From the NCBI GenBank assembly GCA_030600525.1, contig JAUVLX010000087.1, positions 1 to 11,265 on the forward strand: a stretch of 11,265 bases of DNA. The letters are read 5' to 3'. The first letter of the stretch is position 1, and the number at the start of each line of letters is the position of its first letter. Under the pieces are notes generated by a model. The model did not search any database, was not told where the DNA came from, and worked only from the letters and a program-made list of their open reading frames with translations. Source of the stretch: Desulfobulbus sp. Its GTDB lineage: Bacteria > Desulfobacterota > Desulfobulbia > Desulfobulbales > Desulfobulbaceae. Below are positions 1 to 5,962 of this stretch, one piece after another. The position numbers and the translations under genes are program-made.

Positions 1-702
1 AAAAAGGAGGAGGATAAGTATCAAACAGGTCCTGCAAAAATGGAGCACTGTTAAATTTGGAAAGATCATGTTCAAAATAGTACGAACCGCAATAAGAATT
101 AGAGGCATGGACAAAATACTATTTACTATCGTAGGCCGGAAAAGCATTTTTTGTCAAAATTTTAAAAAGTAAAAATTACTCTTTAACCGGATTTTCCCAC
201 CTAATTAAGATGAAAACCCTAGTGTCGCGTCAACGATGAAATGTCGTAATATTGCGCTGGATTTTTTTGATCCTGGATTTCTTTAACTGGTTGTTCATAG
301 TGGGCTATGTACCACCAGTTAAAAAAACCAGGTGCGAGAAAAAACAAGCAAGATTCGTCAGAGCAGCGTTGACGACACACTAGATAAAGCCTGACACAAA
401 ACAGCAAGACAATCACCTTGTTTTTGCATATGGAAAAAGCATGACCTTCCACCACTAAAAATAACGGCTGCGACATCTCAACAGTTCCCTTTTCATCCTC
501 ACTGCTCACATTTAGCTGCCAGTGCTTTCCTGAAATCCGAAACGCTAAAATCTTTGCATTTGCAAAGTCTAAGGCCGCCAAGCAAATATTTCTTTTTGTT
601 TTTTTCCTGTTATATTGTACACAAAGAGTTTGTAGTCACATTCCTTAATGTCAAGGATCCCTTTATATATATGTTCCTCAAGTTGTAAGGAGACAAAAAA
701 TC
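1..702. other. Gene-poor AT-rich leader region, no convincing gene
   Basis: I find no gene here that I can defend. Two minus-strand open frames exist. One runs from 581 (TTG start) to 219, 120 codons, with no Shine-Dalgarno sequence and no family I recognise; its C-terminal part is encoded by the arms of a large hairpin (272-332). The other is open from about position 125 to the left edge. It contains the peptide YYFEHDLSKFNSAPFLQD, which looks protein-like, but it has an in-frame TAG at its upstream end and no ATG, so it could be the decayed end of a gene left of the window. A 7-bp palindrome with a 2-nt loop (ctttgca/tgcaaag, 552-567) and a second small one (tcctt/aagga, 642-656) lie upstream of the gene at 703. 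They could be operator sites, but nothing else supports that. Confidence 0.6.
272..332. repeat. Long near-perfect inverted repeat (hairpin)
   Basis: Bases 272-300 and 305-332 are reverse complements over about 28 positions with only a few mismatches and one single-base bulge, and the loop is just four bases (tggg, 301-304). The recognisable core is TTTAACTGGT on one side and ACCAGTTAAA on the other. No T-run follows on either strand, so it is not a simple intrinsic terminator. Just upstream, CTGGATTT occurs twice 16 bp apart (257-264 and 273-280), so part of the arm is also locally duplicated. It may be a small palindromic mobile repeat or a structured RNA. The structure is plain; the role is unknown. 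Confidence 0.7.
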
Positions 703-1857
703 ATGGCAATTTTCAAATACCAGGCAAAAGACCTTTTTCAATGGCTTACTGAAAAACAGGATATAGTTGTCCTCGATGTTCGTAACGGTAAAGATTTCAA
801 TAGGTTTCAGATTGAAAGCCCTTATTCTTTTGAAATGCTCAATGTCTCCTATTATGATTTCATGGAAATAGAAGAGGAATCTGTCAACCGGGTACCAAAA
901 AATAAAAAAATCAAGATTGTATGTGCCAAGGAAGGATCCGCCAAATATGTCGCTGAAATTTTAGAAAAAAACGGTTTCACAGACGTCGGATACCTTGCAG
1001 GTGGTATTAAATCATGGGGCAATCTATTGATCCCTAAAATGATTGAAAAAGAAGACACATACGAACTCTACCAATTTATTCGGCCTGGAAAAGCATCATG
1101 CAGCTACGGATTGGTTAGCGGCAAGGAAATCATGTTTTTTGACCCCTCACGAGCTATTGATTTTTACCTAGATTTTGCAAAACAAAAGGAATGTACAGTT
1201 GTCAGGACCTTTGAGACCCATCTTCAGGCAGATTATATTTCCGGAAGCCGTGATATAGCAAATACAACCGGCGCTATATTTCATGCCAACGAAAATGACT
1301 TTCAAGGATCAAAAAACCCTTATAAGCAGTTGGTGGATGGTGAAAAATTCACCTTTAGCAATGGGGGGGCGCAGGTGAGAGTCTTGTTCACCCCTGGACA
1401 CACTCCGGGATCAACCTGTTTTATCATTAATGAAAAGTATATTATCTCCGGTGATATGATTTTTATCAATTCTGTTGGACGACCAGACCTTGGCGGTAAA
1501 GCTGAAGATTGGGCACACCTACTTTATGATTCCATGCAACTCATTAAACAACTAGATCCAGCTCTTTTTGTTCTTCCCGGTCACTATATTGACTGGTCTG
1601 AAGCCAATGATGATCTCTTATTCATTCTGCCGTTGCAACAAACATTGACTCGCAACGAAAACATTTATAATATCAAAGAGTTAGGCGAATTCGTCCAGTT
1701 CATTAAAGATAATATGCGCCCCCAACCTGATGAATATGCCACAATCCGCCTGGTCAATGCCAATCTTGAACAGTTTGAAGACGATAAACAAGAGGAACTC
1801 GACCTCGGGAAAAATGAGTGTGCAGCTTCTGCTTATGCAAAAACGCAAGCACAGTAA
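703..1857 (+). CDS. Rhodanese/metallo-beta-lactamase-fold fusion, persulfide dioxygenase-like
   Basis: This 384-residue cytoplasmic protein has no signal peptide. Residues about 1-110 form a rhodanese domain with its catalytic cysteine at C74 in CAKEGSA, the loop that carries a sulfane-sulfur persulfide. Residues about 115-320 form a glyoxalase-II/ETHE1-type metallo-beta-lactamase domain. The single-iron ligands of ETHE1-type persulfide dioxygenases are present: H173 (THLQADY), H233 (TPGHTPGS) and D251 (SGD). H294 (LPGH) is also kept. The classic HxHxDH motif is altered: the second His is Q175 and the last is Y178, so a two-metal hydrolase site is unlikely. ETHE1/CstB-type enzymes oxidise persulfides such as glutathione or CoA persulfide to sulfite, and the attached rhodanese would hand sulfur on. 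The start is well supported by AAGGAG at 687-692. A role in sulfide or sulfane-sulfur handling is inferred; a non-dioxygenase relative remains possible. Confidence 0.88.
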   Translation: MAIFKYQAKDLFQWLTEKQDIVVLDVRNGKDFNRFQIESPYSFEMLNVSYYDFMEIEEESVNRVPKNKKIKIVCAKEGSAKYVAEILEKNGFTDVGYLAGGIKSWGNLLIPKMIEKEDTYELYQFIRPGKASCSYGLVSGKEIMFFDPSRAIDFYLDFAKQKECTVVRTFETHLQADYISGSRDIANTTGAIFHANENDFQGSKNPYKQLVDGEKFTFSNGGAQVRVLFTPGHTPGSTCFIINEKYIISGDMIFINSVGRPDLGGKAEDWAHLLYDSMQLIKQLDPALFVLPGHYIDWSEANDDLLFILPLQQTLTRNENIYNIKELGEFVQFIKDNMRPQPDEYATIRLVNANLEQFEDDKQEELDLGKNECAASAYAKTQAQ

Positions 1858-1865
1858 CACATACT

Positions 1866-1890
1866 AATGGTTTTTATTAAAACATTTTTT
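1866..1890 (+). terminator. Weak possible intrinsic terminator after the rhodanese/MBL gene
   Basis: A short AT-rich inverted repeat (gtttt/aaaac, extended by aatg/att with one mismatch) is followed by six T residues shortly after the stop codon of the rhodanese/MBL gene. The position and T-run fit a terminator, but the stem is weak. The rest of the gap to 2063 shows only small inverted repeats and no gene. Confidence 0.3.
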
Positions 1891-2063
1891 GAAATCTGAT
1901 CCTCATTAACCTTGAGTCATTTTTTTTGGATAAACACACATAGAGCCCTTAAACTTGGTTTGATTTACCATCAAAGATCATTACTCTTGTTGCCAGTCAA
2001 CGTAGCTCCTCTGTTGACAGATCCTTTTGGGCAAGTTCGACGAATCAAAAAATAACATAGAAC

Positions 2064-2792
2064 ATGCTAATGCCTTGTCGTTTGATCTTTTTTTTAAGCC
2101 TGCTTATTGTGGTAGCACTCCCCCTACCCTCTCGCAGCTCATCCCTGTCCGTTCAAACCAGCGGCAAGGCTCAACACCTCTTTACAACCATCCAAAGCGC
2201 GTTGAGTCAAAAACTCAACGCCAAAGGACTTTCCCTTGGCAGTCAGGTGTTCATCCGCATTCTCAAACTGCCAGGCACTCTTGAGTTGTGGATTAAAAAA
2301 GGCACAATTTTCAAACTCTTTTTTTCCTACCCCATATGCACCTTTTCCGGATACCCAGGACCCAAAATAAAAGAAGGCGACTGGCAAAGTCCAGAAGGTT
2401 TTTACCAGATCCAACTTAATCAACTCAACCCCACATCCAATTACCATCTTGCCTTTGACATTGGCTATCCGAACCTCTACGATATCAATAACAATCGAAA
2501 TGGGAGCAATATTATGATTCATGGCGGTTGCTCTTCAACAGGTTGCTTTGCCATGGGTGACAAGTGGATGGAGGAAATTTATTTTTCAGTGCAGCAGGCA
2601 TTACTCAATGGTCAACAAAAAGTGCAGGTGCATATATTTCCGTTTGCACTCACCACGCCAAACCTGCAACGCTTTTCCCATTCACCTTGGATCAACTTCT
2701 GGAAATCAATTGCGCCCATGTACAACTTTTTTGAGACAAGAAAACAGGTACCGACAATAAGCGTAATAAATAACAACTACTCTCTCAACTAA
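2064..2792 (+). CDS. Exported L,D-transpeptidase-fold (YkuD/YafK-DpaA family) protein
   Basis: This 242-residue protein begins with a signal peptide: a hydrophobic stretch, residues about 5-20 (RLIFFLSLLIVVALPLP), and a small-residue region after it. The catalytic motif HGGCSSTGCFAMGD has the YkuD arrangement HxGx(5-6)GC, with the second cysteine as nucleophile. The preceding block (GFYQIQLNQLNP, YHLAFDIGYPN) matches the YafK branch. Escherichia coli YafK, renamed DpaA, is a periplasmic enzyme that cuts Braun lipoprotein off peptidoglycan rather than making 3-3 crosslinks. A cell-wall hydrolase or transpeptidase role in the periplasm is therefore likely, but the substrate in this organism is unknown. 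A TAG just upstream fixes the start at 2064 or the ATG at 2070; neither has a clear ribosome binding site. The length is close to that of YafK. The stop codon abuts a palindromic mobile element, so the native C-terminus may have been slightly changed. Confidence 0.87.
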   Translation: MLMPCRLIFFLSLLIVVALPLPSRSSSLSVQTSGKAQHLFTTIQSALSQKLNAKGLSLGSQVFIRILKLPGTLELWIKKGTIFKLFFSYPICTFSGYPGPKIKEGDWQSPEGFYQIQLNQLNPTSNYHLAFDIGYPNLYDINNNRNGSNIMIHGGCSSTGCFAMGDKWMEEIYFSVQQALLNGQQKVQVHIFPFALTTPNLQRFSHSPWINFWKSIAPMYNFFETRKQVPTISVINNNYSLN

Positions 2793-2971
2793 GGAGTTGT
2801 CCAGAAATAACTTAAACATCTCGCATCGCATTTTCAGGTCATCTTTGGCTGATCTTCAATCACAAAGTCCTCAACGTAGCACAGCTACGCCTGCGGCTTT
2901 GTTCAATTAGATCATCCAAATCTAACCTAAAGACGAGCGCGATATTGTCCAACTTATTTACGGACAGCTCC
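2793..2971. mobile_element. Palindromic MITE-like element, about 180 bp
   Basis: The ends are imperfect terminal inverted repeats: the left begins GGAGTTGTCCAGAAATAA, and the right, read in reverse complement, begins GGAGCTGTCCGTAAATAA. Similarity between the arms continues inward (GGCTGATC against GGATGATC, CAAAG against CTTTG) to a central hairpin CGTAGC-ACA-GCTACG at about 2875-2889, so the whole unit can fold as one long structure. It contains no gene. TA is found immediately or one base outside each end, which could be a target duplication. Terminal bases of the form GGAG/CTGTCC recall IS5-like insertion sequences, so this is probably a non-autonomous derivative. The family assignment is tentative. 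Confidence 0.78.
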
Positions 2972-3034
2972 TATGAGATATACCAGAATATTTATCAAGT
3001 TTCCTTTCAATCACCAATCTGGCATCTATAACCA

Positions 3035-3403
3035 ATGGATAACGAACGCCGAAAAGCGCAACGCATACATTTTACGTCCACAGCACTGGTTCATTTAAAC
3101 TCTGGACAAACACTCTCGGCCGCTGTCGAAACCGACAACATCAGCCTTAAAGGAATTTTTCTCATAACCGAAACCAAGATTCCCCTCAAGACCGATTGTT
3201 CCGTTGACATTACACTGGAAGGGACGAGCAGCGCCTTGCACTTCACTGTAATTGGTACTGTCTGTCGACACCAACCTGATGGTTTTGCAGTTGCTTTTTC
3301 TAAAATGAATCCTGACATTTTTGCTCATATCACTAACCTAATCCACCTGCGGGACCAATCTAAAAAACAACCGCTGAAAAGTGCTATAATTGCGAAAGAA
3401 TAA
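3035..3403 (+). CDS. PilZ-domain c-di-GMP receptor
   Basis: This is a single-domain cytoplasmic protein of 122 residues. It carries both halves of the PilZ signature: RKAQR near the N-terminus (R6 and R10 of RxxxR), and NISLKG (residues 35-40, matching D/NxSxxG). These residues wrap around the guanines and phosphates of cyclic di-GMP. The remainder has the alternating beta pattern of the PilZ barrel (FTVIGTVCR, GFAVAFSKM). Stand-alone PilZ proteins act as adaptors for motility, adhesion or polysaccharide export; the target here cannot be read from the sequence. The next gene on the same strand, 99 bases on, encodes a diguanylate cyclase, so the two probably form a local signalling pair. The start ATG lacks an obvious ribosome binding site, but the RRxxQR block directly behind it makes this start right for the family. 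Confidence 0.9.
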   Translation: MDNERRKAQRIHFTSTALVHLNSGQTLSAAVETDNISLKGIFLITETKIPLKTDCSVDITLEGTSSALHFTVIGTVCRHQPDGFAVAFSKMNPDIFAHITNLIHLRDQSKKQPLKSAIIAKE

Positions 3404-3434
3404 ATTGTTAGCATTTTTTTTCAGCCCATAGTTT

Positions 3435-3453
3435 AAGGTTTAGAACCTTTTTG
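3435..3453 (+). terminator. Short hairpin with T-run between the PilZ and GGDEF genes
   Basis: AAGGTT-TAG-AACCTT is a 6-bp perfect stem with a 3-base loop running straight into further T residues. It could be a weak intrinsic terminator or attenuator that separates the PilZ gene from the diguanylate cyclase gene, making co-transcription partial. The stem is short, so confidence is low. Confidence 0.35.
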
Positions 3454-3502
3454 TTAGCAGATAACAGAGCCTACATATCCTTCGTCAACACATGTTAGAG
3501 AA

Positions 3503-5119
3503 ATGCCCCAAACACACACACCACTTTATCGTCCCAGCATTAAACTCTTTTTTATCCTATTCCTCATAACTGGTGCGATCCTCAGCGGCCTGCTTACTCT
3601 TTTCTATCAAAAAGAAACTAAGGACTTCTTGTACCTCATCAAAAGCCAGGAATCATACGGTCTTGAATTACAAAAACAAAGGACCAGCCATGTTTTCACT
3701 GATATCAAGGCTGATATCTTTTTTCTCCGGGACCAAAACGAACTCCAGCAATACCTTAAGACTCCAAAAAAAGAACAACTGCTATTGATGGGACAGGAGT
3801 ATGTTTCGTTGGCAAAACGTACTCGTTTATATGACCAAATCAGGTATCTCGATGAACAGGGGATGGAAGTATTACGCGTCAACTTTAACCAGGGTGAACC
3901 TCTTATCGTCCCAGACGACCAGCTACAGTCTAAAGCTGACAGATATTATTTCAAGGAATGTGTTTCACTTAAAAAAGACGAGTTTTTTGTATCTCCTTTC
4001 GACCTTAACGTGGAACACGGCAGTGTAGAGAAACCTTTGAAACCCATGATTCGAATATGCACACCTGTATTTGACAGCCATGCCGCAAAACGTGGGGTCC
4101 TCCTCTTAAATTTTCTAGGCCAAGACATTATCTCAAGCTTGCTTTCCTTGGAACAGTTATCAATTGGACAAACCATGCTGCTCAATGACCAGGGTTATTG
4201 GCTCAGGCACCCTGATCCTGAGTATGAGTGGGGTTTCATGTTTAAGGATAAAACAAATATTTCGTTTGCGGTTCAGTCTCCTAACCTCTGGAAACAAATA
4301 CTCTCATCTGCCAAGGGACAAATACATACCCCTAAAGGCATTTATTCATTTAGTACCGTACAGCCGATGATGGATGAAAATGTCTCAATTCGAGATATGG
4401 TGAAAACTACAGGCGCCAATGACCAATATAGATGGTACCTGTTATCTTTTCTTGCCCAAAAAGAAATCGAACAAAAATCCCGACTCATTCTCATGCAGTT
4501 TTTTATGCTGGGTGCTGCCATCTTTATCCTGGCAGCCATCGGCTCATGGTTTATTGCCTATGCTGTTACCAAAAGGAAAATTGCTCAAAATAAATTAAAA
4601 ACAATGGCCTATTTTGATACATTGACCGACTTACCCAACAGACGCCATTTCTTTAACCGCCTCGAAGAAGCGATTTCTTATGGAAACCGCTATAATAGCA
4701 TGCTGGCACTGATGTATATTGATCTTGACGGCTTTAAGAATATCAATGATAGCCTGGGCCATGATGCCGGCGACATACTCCTCCAGCACGTGGCTGACTG
4801 CCTGCGTAAAACATGCAGAGAATCAGATACAGTATCAAGACTCGGTGGCGATGAATTTGCCATTCTTATCCCCAAAGTCACTATCCAGGAAGACATCGCA
4901 ACAATTGCAGCAAAAATTATAGCTATTCTTTCCCAGCCAATCATCATCAATAAAGCACAGGCTCAGGTGGGGGCAAGTATAGGGATAGCTCTTTTTCCAA
5001 CAGATGGTGACAACGTAAGTCAATTACTCAAAAATGCTGATTCGGCAATGTATCTGGCCAAAAGTCAAGGAAAGAACCAGTATCTTTTCTTCAGCGATAC
5101 CCAACCACCAAAAGGCTAA
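3503..5119 (+). CDS. Membrane diguanylate cyclase with periplasmic dCache-like sensor
   Basis: This 538-residue inner-membrane protein makes cyclic di-GMP from two GTP. A first transmembrane segment lies at about residues 13-35 and a second at about 329-354. The roughly 290 residues between them are periplasmic and look like a double Cache/PDC sensor (QIRYLDEQGMEVLRVN, RICTPVF, LLNDQGYWLRHP). The C-terminal GGDEF domain starts near residue 366 (MAYFDTLTDLPNRRHF). Its active site is an intact GGDEF (448-452), with the metal-binding YIDLDGFK and NDSLGHDAGD motifs, so it should be catalytically active. R439-D442 (RESD) sits five residues before GGDEF, the position of the inhibitory I-site, so product feedback is likely. 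There is no EAL or HAMP domain. The ligand of the sensor cannot be read from sequence. The neighbouring PilZ gene is a plausible receptor for its product. Confidence 0.93.
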   Translation: MPQTHTPLYRPSIKLFFILFLITGAILSGLLTLFYQKETKDFLYLIKSQESYGLELQKQRTSHVFTDIKADIFFLRDQNELQQYLKTPKKEQLLLMGQEYVSLAKRTRLYDQIRYLDEQGMEVLRVNFNQGEPLIVPDDQLQSKADRYYFKECVSLKKDEFFVSPFDLNVEHGSVEKPLKPMIRICTPVFDSHAAKRGVLLLNFLGQDIISSLLSLEQLSIGQTMLLNDQGYWLRHPDPEYEWGFMFKDKTNISFAVQSPNLWKQILSSAKGQIHTPKGIYSFSTVQPMMDENVSIRDMVKTTGANDQYRWYLLSFLAQKEIEQKSRLILMQFFMLGAAIFILAAIGSWFIAYAVTKRKIAQNKLKTMAYFDTLTDLPNRRHFFNRLEEAISYGNRYNSMLALMYIDLDGFKNINDSLGHDAGDILLQHVADCLRKTCRESDTVSRLGGDEFAILIPKVTIQEDIATIAAKIIAILSQPIIINKAQAQVGASIGIALFPTDGDNVSQLLKNADSAMYLAKSQGKNQYLFFSDTQPPKG

Positions 5120-5180
5120 TCAGAAGTCCCTGTTCACCGAGAATTATTTTTTAATGATTCACACGCCATGGAAAGACCTC

Positions 5181-5843
5181 TCAGCGTTCACGAAGACCGA
5201 CCAGATCAAGCAGATGGATGGTCTTTCCTGCCACCTTAATTAACCCTTCATCTGTCATTTTAGCAAAAATTCGAGATAATGTTTCCGGAGTTGTTCCCAA
5301 AAGGCTTGCCAACTGCCCTTTGGGAACATCGAGTACCACCACGTCTTCCCTGCTTTGTTCCTCTATAAGATAAAGAAGGTAAGAGGCAAGACGGCCAGGT
5401 ACTTCTTTCAGTGTCAGATTTTCAACTTGGGTTGTAAATCTTCGCAACCGCATGGACAAGACAGCCAACATACTCAAAGCCAGTGAAGGGTTAGCTGTCA
5501 GTAAATCAACGAATTCCAACCTTGGGAAGAAAAAGAGCTCTGAAGCTGCCAAGGTAGAGGCTGACGCAGGAAATGGGGTGCCATGAAACACAGGTACCTC
5601 ACCAAAAGGCTCACCAACTCCGAATATATGTAGGATCTGCTCTTTGCCATCAATGGATAACTTGAAAATTTTCACCTTTCCGCTAGCCACCATATAGAAG
5701 CCATTTCCAGGCTCACCGTCATGAAAAATAGTTTGCCCACGTTGATATTTTTTTGAGATCGAGATGCTGCAAAGAGCGTTGAGTTGCTCATTAGTTAGGC
5801 CATTAAAAAGCAGACTTTTTTTAAGAATTTCTTTTTTTTTCAC
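5181..5843 (-). CDS. Crp/Fnr-family regulator, HcpR-like
   Basis: This 220-residue transcription factor has an N-terminal cyclic-nucleotide-binding-type beta barrel (about 14-125), a dimerisation helix (about 120-150) and a C-terminal winged helix (about 150-215). The recognition helix reads TTPETLSRIFAKM. E187, S190 and R191 occupy the positions that in FNR contact TTGAT half-sites, which agrees with the box at 5867-5880. The protein lacks the FNR cysteine cluster (only C25 is present) and the cAMP-binding RS pair of Crp (GEVPVFHGTPFPASAST), so it probably senses something other than O2 through 4Fe-4S or cAMP. HcpR regulators, which control hcp in sulfate reducers, are the best fit, because the gene is divergent from hcp. 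The start is GTG at 5843-5841 with A-runs on both sides and no ribosome binding site. Autoregulation is likely, as the box lies 23 bp upstream of this start. Confidence 0.9.
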   Translation of the reverse strand: MKKKEILKKSLLFNGLTNEQLNALCSISISKKYQRGQTIFHDGEPGNGFYMVASGKVKIFKLSIDGKEQILHIFGVGEPFGEVPVFHGTPFPASASTLAASELFFFPRLEFVDLLTANPSLALSMLAVLSMRLRRFTTQVENLTLKEVPGRLASYLLYLIEEQSREDVVVLDVPKGQLASLLGTTPETLSRIFAKMTDEGLIKVAGKTIHLLDLVGLRER

Positions 5844-5866
5844 TTTTTTTGATAAAAAATTGTTTT

Positions 5867-5880
5867 TTGACCTAGATCAA
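5867..5880. promoter_or_regulatory. FNR/HcpR-type operator between regulator and hcp
   Basis: TTGAC-ctag-ATCAA is a 14-bp palindrome one base away from the FNR/DNR consensus TTGAT-N4-ATCAA, and the N4 (ctag) is itself symmetric. It is the best such match I found in the window and sits between the divergent regulator and hcp. Its centre (5873.5) is about 40-41 bp upstream of the start predicted from the TATGAT -10 box, the spacing of class II activated promoters. Confidence 0.82.
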
Positions 5881-5901
5881 AGAAAGAAACACCCTTAGGT
5901 G

Positions 5902-5907
5902 TATGAT
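5902..5907 (+). promoter_or_regulatory. -10 box of the hcp promoter
   Basis: TATGAT matches the sigma-70 -10 consensus at five of six positions. The place for a -35 element at 17-bp spacing (5879-5884, aaagaa) is a poor match, as expected where an activator replaces the -35 contact. Transcription would begin near 5914, leaving a leader of about 50 bases. A further 5-bp palindrome (acacc-ctta-ggtgt, 5889-5902) overlaps the spacer and could hold a second regulator. Confidence 0.65.
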
Positions 5908-5962
5908 GTGTTCATTCAATACAGTACGCAACCGACAATAACTCACTTGAGGAAAAAGTACC

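Noticed and set aside
272..332. Integron attC site as an explanation for the long hairpin
   Set aside because: The arms lack proper RYYYAAC and GTTRRRY core sites (the candidate right core reads GTTAAAA), and no integrase or cassette pattern is present.
219..581. Minus-strand 120-codon open frame starting at TTG
   Set aside because: No ribosome binding site, no recognisable family, and its C-terminal part is encoded by both arms of a long hairpin, so an open frame by chance or a decayed fragment is more likely than a gene.
1960..1974. TTGAT-ttacc-ATCAA, a possible second FNR/HcpR box
   Set aside because: The spacer is 5 bp instead of 4, which puts the half-sites out of register for this family, and it lies about 90 bp before a gene with no evident -10 box at the right distance.
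2027..2284. 85-codon plus-strand open frame overlapping the YafK-like gene
   Set aside because: It overlaps the signal peptide and N-terminal region of a recognisable protein in another frame and shows no domain.
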